Positions 35,034 to 43,594 of a stretch of 64,000 nucleotides of DNA are shown here, piece after piece. The stretch's first letter is position 1; every line of letters begins with the position of its first letter. Source of the DNA: Parasulfuritortus sp036391875 (GTDB lineage Bacteria > Pseudomonadota > Gammaproteobacteria > Burkholderiales > Thiobacillaceae); the NCBI GenBank assembly GCA_036391875.1, contig DASVZA010000044.1, forward strand, positions 1 through 64,000, read 5' to 3'. The translations under genes and the position numbers were made by a program. Below the pieces are notes generated by a model, which had not been told where the DNA came from, did no database searches, and was given only the letters and a program-made list of their open reading frames with translations.

Positions 35034-35061
35034 TTATTACCCCGTATACATTATACGTTGA
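35034..35061. other. Degenerate dif-like site (right junction of integrated element)
   Basis: The core TATACA (35045-35050) is followed by TTATACGTTGA (35051-35061), a good XerC arm, but the XerD side TTATTACCCCG (35034-35044) matches the dif XerD arm at only 4 of 11 positions. This is the pattern expected if exchange occurred at the core: the right junction would keep the old chromosomal XerC arm and the element's own divergent XerD side. Confidence 0.7.
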
Positions 35062-35100
35062 TCAGGTATATTTTAACCTGTTGCCATAGCCATAGAGAAC

Positions 35101-35219
35101 GACTGGGCTGCTGCCGATTCCATGGACACCAACCTAAGCTTTTTGAGCGTTTTCAAACTCTACCGGACTGACGTAGCCAAGGTTGTAAAACCGCTCGATG
35201 TAGAAGAATCGGCGTTTTA
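35101..35219 (-). mobile_element. Insertion-sequence remnant (IS3 family)
   Basis: This covers the transposase tail and the bases beyond its stop (35101-35133), which read TTGGTGTCCATGG and on to CGGCAGCAG on the minus strand. That resembles the TGTCCA-type terminal region of IS3-family elements. The other end is not found. The remaining interval 35220-35306 holds nothing I can identify. Confidence 0.6.
35134..35218 (-). pseudogene. C-terminal remnant of an IS3-family transposase
   Basis: Reading the minus strand from 35218 to the stop at 35134 gives KRRFFYIERFYNLGYVSPVE then FENAQKA. IS3-family integrases normally end F(I)E.FYN(R)RRHS.LGYLSPVEFE, so this is the last 25 or so residues with an internal loss of the RRHS segment. 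Upstream codons no longer resemble a transposase. It lies outside the Xer element, between it and malQ. Confidence 0.75.
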
Positions 35220-35306
35220 TGTGGCGTGCACAACCGGGAAACAGAAGTCCTGAACAACGCCTACAAATAACCTTTCCTCATCATCCCGGCCGTTCGAGGA
35301 CTCCCC

Positions 35307-35312
35307 TATAAT
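35307..35312 (+). promoter_or_regulatory. -10 element of malQ
   Basis: A perfect TATAAT lies 25 bases before the malQ ATG; the -35 region is a poor match. Confidence 0.4.
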
Positions 35313-35336
35313 CCAATTCAACTCAGCGAGAACACC

Positions 35337-37532
35337 ATGCCCGACAAACTCAACCGGCTATGCGAGCTGGCAGGGATACTGCCCGATTACTACGACATTT
35401 GGGGAGGACGCCATGAAGCGACAGAGGCGACCAAGCACGCCCTGCTGACGGCGATGGGATTCAAAGATACGACCGAGACCGATCTGGATGTCGGCATCGG
35501 ACGGATCGAGACCGCCACTTGGCAGGAAATATTGCCTCCAGTCCAGATCGCCCAGATCGGTCAGCCGACCGAAGTGACCTGGCGTCTATCCGAACAGGAA
35601 ATCGGCCTGACCCATGTCTGGAAGCTCACCCTGGAGGACGGCTCGACATTGACCGGCCAAGCCAAGGCGGCCGACCTGCCTCAGATCGGCTCGCATACGG
35701 CAGACGGCAAGACTTCGATCGCTGCCCGACTCCCCTTGCCGGCACTGGACAAGCTGGGTTACCACAATCTGACGATTGGCCTGGGCGATGACGTTTCCGC
35801 CAGCTGCGTGTTCATCAATTGCCCGCCGACCGCCTATATGCCGCCGATTTTCGCCAACGGCAATCGCATCTGGGGGCTTGCGATCCAGTTGTACGGCGTA
35901 CGTACGCGCCGGAACTGGGGCTTGGGAGATTATGCAGACCTGCGCCTAGCGCTCGATTGGGCGGCCGACTCCGGTGCCAGCCTGATCGGACTCAATCCGC
36001 TGCATGCCCTCTTCCCGCACAATCCGCTGCATTGCAGCCCCTACAGCCCCTCCAGCCGGCAATTCAACAACGTACTGCGCATCAGCGTCGAAAACGTTCC
36101 CGAATTCGCCGAGTGCGCCGAAGCCCGGGACCAGGTTTCGAACCCAGCATTCCAAGCCCGACTCGATGCATTGCGGAAGGCCGAATTCGTCGACTACCAA
36201 GCTGTCGCCAACGCCAAATATCCGGTCCTGGCGATGCTGTTCCGGCATTTCCGCAGCCAACATCTTGCCCACGGCACAGATCGCGCCCGGGCATTCCTCG
36301 ACTACCAAAAGCAGGGCGGAGAGGACCTTCGGTTTTTCGCGCTCTATCACGCTATGCAGCAGCATTTCTTCGACCAGGACAACGCCCTCTGGGGCTGGCC
36401 GGTCTGGCCGGCGGACTACCAGACCCCCGCCACGCCCGAGGTCGCGCGCTTCGCAGCGGAACACACTGAACAGGTCGAATGGCATATCTGGTTGCAATGG
36501 CTGGTGGACGAGCAATTGACCGCGGCCAAGGCGCATGCCCAGGCACGCGGCCTAGCAATCGGCCTCTACCAGGATCTTGCCGTGGGCGTGGACAAGAGCG
36601 GCGCCGAAACCTGGATGCACCGGGATATGTATGCCCTGGATTGCCGGGTCGGCTGCCCGCCGGACGATTTCAACCTGCTCGGTCAGGACTGGGGCCTGCC
36701 GCCCTGGATACCGCACAAGCTGAGGGCTGTGGCATACCGGCCCTTCATCGCCATGCTGCGGGCCAATATGAAATACGCCGGCGCCCTGCGCGTCGACCAC
36801 GTCATGGGCCTGATGCGGCTGTACTGGATTCCGCCCGGCATGAAGGGCGACGCCGGAGCCTATCTCGCCTATCCGTTCGCCGACCTGCTCGCCATCCTGG
36901 CCCTGGAAAGCCATCGCAATCAATGCGTCATCGTGGGCGAGGACCTGGGCACCGTGCCCGACGAGGTGCGTCATGCCTTGCGCGAACGGGGCGTGCTGAC
37001 CTACCGGCTGTTCTATTTCGAGCGCCAGCAGGACGGTCATTTCATGCCGCCGGCCTGGTATCCGGAACAGGCGCTGGTCGCCGCCACCACGCACGACCTG
37101 CCGACGCTGGCCGGCTATTGGCGGGGCCGTGACATCGAAGTCCGCACCGAACTGGGACTGTTCCCGAGCGAAGCTGTGCGCAATAACCAAATCCACAGCC
37201 GCAGCGAAGACCGGGGCCGCCTGCTGGCCGACCTGGCCCGCGAAGGCCTGCTGCCGGAAGGCATCTCGACCAACCCGGACGACATGCCCGAATTGCCGCC
37301 CGCCCTCCTTCGCGCCGTATTGCGCTACGTCGCCCGCACGCCGTCCCGGATCGCCTTGGTTCAGGCCGAGGACATGCTTGGCCAGCTGGAACAGGCCAAT
37401 CTGCCCGGCACGGTCGACGAGCACCCCAACTGGCGCCGCAAGTTGAGGCTGGAACTGGAACGGTGGCGGGACGATCCGGATTGCCAAGCCGTCGTGGCAT
37501 GCATGGCCGCCGAGCGGGGAATGCCGACCTAA
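35337..37532 (+). CDS. malQ: 4-alpha-glucanotransferase (amylomaltase)
   Basis: The 731-residue GH77 enzyme transfers alpha-1,4-glucan segments between malto-oligosaccharides. The nucleophile Asp is in LRVDHVMGLMRLYWIP, the acid/base Glu in IVGEDLGTVPDEVR, and THDLPTLAGYW holds the third carboxylate. An N-terminal beta domain of about 170 residues makes it the long (E. coli-like) type. It stands alone, with no other maltose or glycogen genes in the window. Confidence 0.96.
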   Translation: MPDKLNRLCELAGILPDYYDIWGGRHEATEATKHALLTAMGFKDTTETDLDVGIGRIETATWQEILPPVQIAQIGQPTEVTWRLSEQEIGLTHVWKLTLEDGSTLTGQAKAADLPQIGSHTADGKTSIAARLPLPALDKLGYHNLTIGLGDDVSASCVFINCPPTAYMPPIFANGNRIWGLAIQLYGVRTRRNWGLGDYADLRLALDWAADSGASLIGLNPLHALFPHNPLHCSPYSPSSRQFNNVLRISVENVPEFAECAEARDQVSNPAFQARLDALRKAEFVDYQAVANAKYPVLAMLFRHFRSQHLAHGTDRARAFLDYQKQGGEDLRFFALYHAMQQHFFDQDNALWGWPVWPADYQTPATPEVARFAAEHTEQVEWHIWLQWLVDEQLTAAKAHAQARGLAIGLYQDLAVGVDKSGAETWMHRDMYALDCRVGCPPDDFNLLGQDWGLPPWIPHKLRAVAYRPFIAMLRANMKYAGALRVDHVMGLMRLYWIPPGMKGDAGAYLAYPFADLLAILALESHRNQCVIVGEDLGTVPDEVRHALRERGVLTYRLFYFERQQDGHFMPPAWYPEQALVAATTHDLPTLAGYWRGRDIEVRTELGLFPSEAVRNNQIHSRSEDRGRLLADLAREGLLPEGISTNPDDMPELPPALLRAVLRYVARTPSRIALVQAEDMLGQLEQANLPGTVDEHPNWRRKLRLELERWRDDPDCQAVVACMAAERGMPT

Positions 37533-37622
37533 ATCGGTTATTTTCGTCAGGCCACTCGGCAATCACCGGCTTGGCCGTCCGCATAAGATAAAATCGCTCC
37601 ATCTCCAACTCGATGAGAAGTC

Positions 37623-39908
37623 ATGGCGGTTAACGTTCGTCGCCCTCCTCCTTCCCGCAAACAACGCAAACCGCTCGCCCCCAAGGTTGCCCGCTTGCTG
37701 CGCGAGGCCTGGTGGATCCTGGCGGTCGGCCTGGCACTGTTCCTGGCCATGGTGCTGGGCAGCTACAACCCGGCCGACCCGGGCTGGTCGCGCACCGGCA
37801 CCTCCGACCTGATCAGCAATGCCGGCGGCGCCTTCGGAGCCTGGCTGTCGGACCTGCTGCTCTACCTGTTCGGCGCCTCGGCCTGGTGGTGGGTGGTGCT
37901 GTCGATTTTCCTGGTCTGGTGGGGCTACCGCCGGATCGGCGAGGCGGAGCTGGAACACAGCAACGGCCTGCTGATCACCCTGAGCGGCTTTCTGGTCATG
38001 CTGCTGGCCAGTTGCGGCCTGGAGACCCTGCGCCTGCACTCGCTGTCCATCGCCCTGCCCATGTACCACGGCGGCGTACTGGGCACCGCCATCGCCACCG
38101 CAGGGCAATCGACTCTGGGCTTCAACGGCAGCACCGTGGTCCTGCTATTGCTCTGGGGCATCGGCTTCAGCCTGTTCACCAGCCTGTCCTGGATCACGAT
38201 CGCCGAGATGTTGGGCGGTGCGCTCGAAACCACTTATTTCGCACTGGTGAACCACTGGCAGGCTCGCCAGGACCGCAAGGCTGGCCTGCAGGCCAGCAGC
38301 GTCAGGGAAGAGGCGCTGGACAAGGAACGCAAGCGCCGCGAGAAGGAAACCCCGATCCACATCGAGCCGCCCCGTGTCGAAATCCCGAAATCGAAGCGGG
38401 CCGAACAGGAACGCCAGGCCTTTCTGTTCCACGACACTCCGGACAGCCAGCTCCCGCCGCTCCATTTGCTGGATGAAGCCTCCGGCCAGGTCGCCAAGGT
38501 CGATGAGGCCGGCCTGGAAGCGACTTCCCGCCTGATCGAACGCAAATTGCTGGAATTCGGGGTCGAGGTCAAAGTCCTGGCCGCCTACCCCGGCCCGGTC
38601 GTCACCCGCTACGAGATCGAGCCGGCCTCGGGCGTGAAGGGCGCCCAGGTCACCAATCTGGCCAAGGACCTGGCCCGTTCGCTGTCGGTGATGAGCATCC
38701 GGGTGGTCGAAACCATTCCGGGCAAGAACTGCATGGCACTGGAAATCCCGAATACCCAGCGCCAGACCGTGCGCCTGTCCGAAATCCTGGGCGCCAAGGT
38801 CTATGCCGAAATGGGCTCGCCGCTGACCATGGCCCTAGGCAAGGACATCAGCGGCAACCCGATGGTCGCCGACCTGGCCAAGATGCCCCACCTGCTGGTC
38901 GCAGGCACCACCGGCTCGGGCAAGTCGGTGGCGATCAACGCGATGATCCTGTCCCTGGTCTATAAGGCGTCACCGCAGGACGTCCGGATGATCATGGTCG
39001 ATCCCAAGATGCTGGAACTGTCGACCTACGAAGGCATCCCGCACCTGCTCGCGCCAGTGGTCACTGACATGCGTTTGGCCGCCACGGCGCTCAACTGGTG
39101 CGTGGTCGAGATGGACAAGCGCTACAAGCTGATGTCGGCGACCGGCGTGCGCAACATCGCCGGCTTCAACCAGAAGCTCAAGGAAGCTGAAAAGGCCGGT
39201 ACGCCGCTGATCAACCCGTTCTCGATCACCCCGGAGAATCCGGAACGGCTGGAACACCTGCCCTACATCATCGTGGTCATTGACGAGTTGGCCGACCTGA
39301 TGATGGTGGCCGGCAAGAAGGTCGAGGAGCTGATCGCCCGCCTGGCGCAGAAGGCCCGTGCCGCCGGCATCCACCTTATCCTGGCCACCCAGCGGCCGTC
39401 GGTCGACGTGATCACCGGTCTCATCAAGGCCAACATCCCGACCCGGATCGCCTTCCAGGTCTCCAGCCGGATCGATTCCCGCACCATCCTCGACCAGCAG
39501 GGTGCCGAATCCCTGCTTGGCCAGGGCGACATGCTTTACCTGCCGCCCGGCCACGGCGTGCCGACCCGGGTCCACGGCGCCTTCGTCTCGGACGACGAGG
39601 TCCACCGGGTCACCGCCTGGCTCAAGGAAATGGGACCGCCGAACTACATCGAGGCGGTCACCGCCGAGCCGGAGGAAACCGGCGGCGAAGGGAGCGAGGG
39701 AACCGACGCCGAAGCCGACCCTCTATACGATGAAGCCGTCGCCATCGTGCTGAAGACCCGCAAGGCCTCCATCTCGTCGGTCCAGCGCCACCTGCGCATC
39801 GGCTACAACCGCGCCGCCCGCCTGATCGAAGCCATGGAGCAGGCCGGGCTGGTCTCCCCCATGCAAAGCAACGGAAACCGCGAAGTCCTCGCCCAGAACA
39901 ATGATTAA
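37623..39908 (+). CDS. ftsK: DNA translocase FtsK
   Basis: The 761-residue protein has four predicted membrane helices in the first 200 residues, a short linker to about 290, an alpha-beta motor with Walker A GTTGSGKSV near residue 430 and Walker B IIVVIDELADLMM, and the C-terminal gamma winged helix (SSVQRHLRIGYNRAARLIE) that reads KOPS and activates XerD. It localises to the septum and pumps DNA to dif, which lies 4.2 kb upstream here. Its last 8 bases overlap lolA. Confidence 0.98.
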   Translation: MAVNVRRPPPSRKQRKPLAPKVARLLREAWWILAVGLALFLAMVLGSYNPADPGWSRTGTSDLISNAGGAFGAWLSDLLLYLFGASAWWWVVLSIFLVWWGYRRIGEAELEHSNGLLITLSGFLVMLLASCGLETLRLHSLSIALPMYHGGVLGTAIATAGQSTLGFNGSTVVLLLLWGIGFSLFTSLSWITIAEMLGGALETTYFALVNHWQARQDRKAGLQASSVREEALDKERKRREKETPIHIEPPRVEIPKSKRAEQERQAFLFHDTPDSQLPPLHLLDEASGQVAKVDEAGLEATSRLIERKLLEFGVEVKVLAAYPGPVVTRYEIEPASGVKGAQVTNLAKDLARSLSVMSIRVVETIPGKNCMALEIPNTQRQTVRLSEILGAKVYAEMGSPLTMALGKDISGNPMVADLAKMPHLLVAGTTGSGKSVAINAMILSLVYKASPQDVRMIMVDPKMLELSTYEGIPHLLAPVVTDMRLAATALNWCVVEMDKRYKLMSATGVRNIAGFNQKLKEAEKAGTPLINPFSITPENPERLEHLPYIIVVIDELADLMMVAGKKVEELIARLAQKARAAGIHLILATQRPSVDVITGLIKANIPTRIAFQVSSRIDSRTILDQQGAESLLGQGDMLYLPPGHGVPTRVHGAFVSDDEVHRVTAWLKEMGPPNYIEAVTAEPEETGGEGSEGTDAEADPLYDEAVAIVLKTRKASISSVQRHLRIGYNRAARLIEAMEQAGLVSPMQSNGNREVLAQNND

Positions 39909-40524
39909 GACGCTATTCGCCCTGCTGGCCGGCCTGGCCGTCGCCCTGCCCTACCCGGCCTTCGCCGATGCCATCCAGCGACTGCACGCTTTCGTCGGCG
40001 CAACCCACACCTTGAGCGGCACATTCAGCCAGACCGTCTACGACAGCAAGGGCCGCAAGACCCAGGAAACCTCCGGCGAGCTTTATTTCTCCCGGCCCGG
40101 CAAGTTCCGCTGGATCTACCACAAACCCTATGAGCAACTCATCGTCGGCGATGGCAAGAAGATCTGGATCTACGACCCAGACCTGGAACAGGTCACGGTC
40201 AAGCGGCTGGACAAGTCGATCGGTCAAAGCCCGGCTGCACTGCTGGCCGGCAACAACGACATCGACCGGCATTACAACCTCAAGGACAGCGGCAACAAGG
40301 ATGGCCTGGAATGGCTGGAAGCGACGCCGAAAGGCAACGATGGCACCTTCAATGCGGTGCGCCTGGGCTTCCGCGGCGACAGCCTGGCGGCCATGGAACT
40401 GAAGGACAGCTTCGGCCAGACCACCTACCTGACCTTTGCCGGCATCAAGAACAATCCTCAGCTCGGTGCCGACCTGTTCCGCTTCACGCCGCCCAAGGGC
40501 GCCGACGTCCTGAACAGCGACTGA
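39901..40524 (+). CDS. lolA: Outer-membrane lipoprotein carrier protein
   Basis: The 207-residue protein has a cleavable signal peptide (MIKTLFALLAGLAVALPYPAFA) and the LolA core: LSGTFSQTVYDSKG, RPGKFRWIYHKPYEQLIVGDG and IWIYDPDLEQVTV. It shuttles lipoproteins across the periplasm from LolCDE to the outer membrane. The ftsK-lolA pair is conserved in proteobacteria. Confidence 0.96.
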   Translation: MIKTLFALLAGLAVALPYPAFADAIQRLHAFVGATHTLSGTFSQTVYDSKGRKTQETSGELYFSRPGKFRWIYHKPYEQLIVGDGKKIWIYDPDLEQVTVKRLDKSIGQSPAALLAGNNDIDRHYNLKDSGNKDGLEWLEATPKGNDGTFNAVRLGFRGDSLAAMELKDSFGQTTYLTFAGIKNNPQLGADLFRFTPPKGADVLNSD

Positions 40525-40534
40525 CCGGTTCCGG

Positions 40535-41422
40535 TCAGGCCGCGGTCTCCGGCAGGTAATCCAGGCCGGCCCGGCCCAGCCAGTAGCCGTCGCACGGCTC
40601 CGCCGGCATCAAGCGGCGAAGCGCGGCCGTATCCGCCGCGTCGCCCGCCAAGGCATCCCGGTAATGCGCCACCACGGCCGCCATGTGCCGCGCCTGCGGC
40701 GACAACCTGACGACATCGACACCGGCCAGGCTCAGCTCGTTCATCCTGTGCGACAGGCTGTATATCCGTGCCGATTGGGTCTGGATGCCGTTCATGGCCA
40801 GGAACGGTTGCGCCTCGCGGGTATATAGGGTCAGGCCATCCGGATGCTCCAGACACTTGAACTGGCAGTCGTCCTTCTGCAGGTTGTAATGACGGGCAGT
40901 GAAGCAGCGGGCCGAATAGGCCAGCGGTAGGCGGCCGTAAGCGAATAGTTCGGTCTCCACACCGTCCGGCACCGGCATGGCCTTGAGCATGGCGTGACCC
41001 ATCTCCACCGGCGGCACCCAGCGGCTCGCCCCCAGTCCGGCCATCATGGCCAAGGTCTCAGGGTTGTACAGGTTCATGGTCGGGCCGGCCACGAAGGCGA
41101 TACCGGCCTCGGCACAGAGCCGGGCGGCGCCGAAATCGTTGGCCTCGACCTTGTGTCGGCCGTTGCCGACTAGCTTTCGGAGGGTCTTGAGATCGGATTC
41201 GGACTCGATCAGCGGCAGGCTGGACAGCACCACCTCCTTGCCGGCATCGGCCAGCCGGTCGGCCAGCTCCAGCCAGTCGGGCAGGCGCAACAGATGGCGA
41301 CGGGAGCAGACCGTCTCGCCCAGGTAGACGATGTCGACCGGCCAGGACGCGGCCTCCTTGTAGAAGGCCAGCACATCCTCCCGGGACCAGTAGTACAGCA
41401 GGGGGCCAAGCGATAGTTTCAT
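40535..41422 (-). CDS. ubiV: UbiV, Fe-S protein for O2-independent ubiquinone hydroxylation
   Basis: The 295-residue U32 peptidase-family protein has Cys39 (GETVCSRR) and a C-x12-C-x3-C cluster (CFTARHYNLQKDDCQFKC), exactly the spacing of the [4Fe-4S] ligands Cys39/180/193/197 known in E. coli UbiV. With UbiU it hydroxylates the ubiquinone ring without oxygen. It is 24 bases downstream of ubiU. UbiT is not in the window. Confidence 0.93.
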   Translation of the reverse strand: MKLSLGPLLYYWSREDVLAFYKEAASWPVDIVYLGETVCSRRHLLRLPDWLELADRLADAGKEVVLSSLPLIESESDLKTLRKLVGNGRHKVEANDFGAARLCAEAGIAFVAGPTMNLYNPETLAMMAGLGASRWVPPVEMGHAMLKAMPVPDGVETELFAYGRLPLAYSARCFTARHYNLQKDDCQFKCLEHPDGLTLYTREAQPFLAMNGIQTQSARIYSLSHRMNELSLAGVDVVRLSPQARHMAAVVAHYRDALAGDAADTAALRRLMPAEPCDGYWLGRAGLDYLPETAA

Positions 41423-41446
41423 GGGTATCCGATCTCGGCTGGCCGA

Positions 41447-42460
41447 TCACTTCCACGGCCGGTAATAGGCTCCCAGGGTATGCATGCTGCCCTCGGACAC
41501 CTTGTCGAGCTGGGCGGTCCAGGCCGGGTTGGCATCGAACCCTTCAGGCGCTCGCTTGGCCGCATCGATCGCTGACCGCCAGACGCTGGTGACCTGCGCC
41601 ACATAGGCTGGGCTGCGCTGCCGCCCCTCGATCTTGATCGCCGACACCCCCAGCCGCAGCATCTCCGGCAGCATCTCCAGGGTGTTCAGGCTGGTCGGCT
41701 CCTCCAAGGCGTAATAGGTTTCGCCCTGGACCGAAAACCGGCCCTTGCACAGGGTCGGATAACCGGCCTTTTCGTTGTCCTCATAGCGATCGATCAGCAT
41801 GCCATTGAGTCGTGTCTCCATCCCCTGGGCGGTCTGCTGCCAGCGCACGGCATGGCCGGGCGAACAGGCGCCGAAGGTGTTGGGCGAGTCGCCGCAGGCA
41901 TAGGACGACAGCAGGCAGCGTCCTTCCACCATCACGCACAGGCCGCCGAAGCCGAACAGCTCGATCTCGACCTCGGTATTGGCCAACACGTTCTCGACCT
42001 GGGCCAGCGACAGCACGCGAGGCAGAACCGCCCGCCGGATGCCGAACCGATCGCGGTAGAAATTGATGGCCTCGTAATTGGTGGCCGAGCCCTGTACCGA
42101 CAGGTGCAGGCGCAGATCGGGATGGGTCTTGCAGGCATAGGCCATGAGTCCGGCATCGGCCAGGATGATGGCATCGACGCCCAGTTCGGCCGCCCGGTCG
42201 ACGGCCCGGTGCCAGCGCTTCAGGGTCGCCGGCTGGGGATAGGTGTTGAGCGCCATCAGCACCTTCTTGTTGCGGCTGCGGGCGTAGCGGATACCCTCGG
42301 CCAGGGACTTGTCGTCGAAATTGAGGCCGGCAAAATTGCGCGCGTTGGTGTTGTCCTTGAGGCCCAGGTAGACACCGTCGGCGCCATGATCGACCGCCGC
42401 CTTCAGGGCCGGCAGGCTGCCTGCCGGACAGATCAGCTCCAGGCTCGGATCAGGCGGCAT
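41447..42460 (-). CDS. ubiU: UbiU, U32-family partner in O2-independent ubiquinone synthesis
   Basis: The 337-residue protein begins ELICPAGSLPALKAAVDHGADGVYLGL, the U32 signature, and has a Cys cluster GGLCVMVEGRCLLSSYACG plus a further Cys in PTLCKGRFSV, the Fe-S ligand pattern of UbiU. Its start overlaps the end of the radical-SAM gene by 11 bases, so yhcC-ubiU-ubiV form one operon. Confidence 0.93.
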   Translation of the reverse strand: MPPDPSLELICPAGSLPALKAAVDHGADGVYLGLKDNTNARNFAGLNFDDKSLAEGIRYARSRNKKVLMALNTYPQPATLKRWHRAVDRAAELGVDAIILADAGLMAYACKTHPDLRLHLSVQGSATNYEAINFYRDRFGIRRAVLPRVLSLAQVENVLANTEVEIELFGFGGLCVMVEGRCLLSSYACGDSPNTFGACSPGHAVRWQQTAQGMETRLNGMLIDRYEDNEKAGYPTLCKGRFSVQGETYYALEEPTSLNTLEMLPEMLRLGVSAIKIEGRQRSPAYVAQVTSVWRSAIDAAKRAPEGFDANPAWTAQLDKVSEGSMHTLGAYYRPWK

Positions 42461-43397
42461 AGCGTATGTCCCGTTCGATGACGCCGGCCCGGCTGCCCTG
42501 GCGGGTCTGTCGGCGTTTCAATTCGTTTTCGATGCCGTTCAGCACGGCCCACTTCTGCTTGCACCAGGCCGGCGCCAGCAGAATCTCGGCCGAAGCGGTG
42601 CCGGTCAGTCGGTGGAAGGTGATGCGCTCCGGCGTGCGCTCGATCAGATCGGCCGCAAGCCGGATATAGTCGTCCATCGCCATGGGGCTGTATTCCCCTC
42701 GTCGCCATTGGTTGGCGAGCAGGGTGTGCTTCACGACGTGGAGCGGATGCAGCTTGAGCCCGTCGGTGCCCACATCGAGCACCCGTTCCAGCGTTTCATG
42801 ACTGTGCCAGTCGGTTTCGCCGGGCAGACCGAGTATCAGATGCGTGCAGACCGGCAGTCCGCGCCGCCTGGCTTCGCGGCAGGTGTCCTCGTATTCGGCG
42901 AAGCCATGGCCTCGGTTCACACGGACCAGGCTTTCGTCGAAGGCGGACTGCAGGCCGAGTTCGAGCCAGACCTCCTGCCCCTGATCCCGGTAGCGCTCCA
43001 GCAGGTCGAGCACCGCCGGCGGCACGCAGTCTGGCCGGGTACCGACCGACAGGCCGATCACACCTGGATAGGACAGGGCCTGATCGTAAAGCGCCTGCAG
43101 TTGTTCGACGTCGGCATAGGTATTGGTGTAGGCCTGGAAATAGGCCAGGTACTTGTCCGCTCCGGTGCAACGCCCCACTCCGCGCCGCCCGGATTCCATC
43201 TGTTCGTCCAATGACTTGCGTTGCCGCGAACCCGGGCTGAAGGAGGCATTGTTGCAGAATGAACAGCCGCCGATACCCTTGCTGCCGTCCCGGTTCGGGC
43301 AACTGAACCCGACATCCAGGGCGATCTTGTGGACGCGCTGGCCATGCTTGGCAAGCAGCCATTGGCCGAAAGTGTGGACGACGTCTGAAAGGGACAT
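42450..43397 (-). CDS. yhcC: YhcC-type (TIGR01212) radical SAM protein
   Basis: The 315-residue protein has the family motif DVGFSCPNRDGSKGIGGCSFCNN, holding the CxxxxxxxxCxxC cluster ligands, and VWLELGLQSAFDESL. The reaction is unknown. I chose the ATG at 43397 (MSLSDVVHTFG); a start at 43433 is less like the family. Co-transcription with ubiUV is a lead to its role. Confidence 0.9.
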   Translation of the reverse strand: MSLSDVVHTFGQWLLAKHGQRVHKIALDVGFSCPNRDGSKGIGGCSFCNNASFSPGSRQRKSLDEQMESGRRGVGRCTGADKYLAYFQAYTNTYADVEQLQALYDQALSYPGVIGLSVGTRPDCVPPAVLDLLERYRDQGQEVWLELGLQSAFDESLVRVNRGHGFAEYEDTCREARRRGLPVCTHLILGLPGETDWHSHETLERVLDVGTDGLKLHPLHVVKHTLLANQWRRGEYSPMAMDDYIRLAADLIERTPERITFHRLTGTASAEILLAPAWCKQKWAVLNGIENELKRRQTRQGSRAGVIERDIRYAA

Positions 43398-43552
43398 GAT
43401 TGAACGGTATCTAATGCGATAAAAAGATACCACGGTATGAATAATCCTGGCTAATGCTCTTCGTCGTTTCCTTCTAGACTTAGCCAGAGGCAGTCGCCGT
43501 AGTTAGAAATACTCTACGGAACGGTCCAGAAAGCCGTATCATTTAAAGTCTT

Positions 43553-43573
43553 TGTGCCTAGAATTCGGGCACA
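43553..43573. promoter_or_regulatory. Interrupted inverted repeat upstream of the nitronate-monooxygenase-like gene
   Basis: TGTGCC (43553-43558) and GGCACA (43568-43573) flank a 9-base centre containing GAATTC. It ends 21 bases before the ATG at 43595. It could be an operator or a leader hairpin; the rest of 43434-43594 shows nothing clear. Confidence 0.3.
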
Positions 43574-43594
43574 CATTGGAACAAGCAGAACTGA

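Larger units (their letters stand above)
33372..35061 (+). mobile_element. Minimal Xer-dependent integrated element (IMEX, TLC-phage-like)
   Basis: The element lies between a complete dif and a second dif-like site with the same TATACA core but a degenerate XerD arm, the layout expected after Xer integration at dif. It carries four small genes in one direction, the third being a VC1465/XafT-family Xer recombination activation factor as found in the Vibrio cholerae TLC satellite phage. No recombinase, replication initiator, coat or assembly gene is visible in about 1.7 kb, so it is either a non-autonomous satellite or a remnant. The right end is AT-rich (38 of 100 bases are G or C at 34981-35080), against the GC-rich chromosome. 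Confidence 0.8.

Noticed and set aside
33372..35061. A full filamentous prophage
   Set aside because: There is no coat, Zot-like, secretin or replication initiator gene in the interval. The element is too small.
35066..35082. AGGTATATTTTAACCT as a third dif-like site
   Set aside because: It shares only TTTAAC with the XerD arm, has no core TATACA at the right spacing and no XerC arm. It is a short AT-rich inverted repeat.
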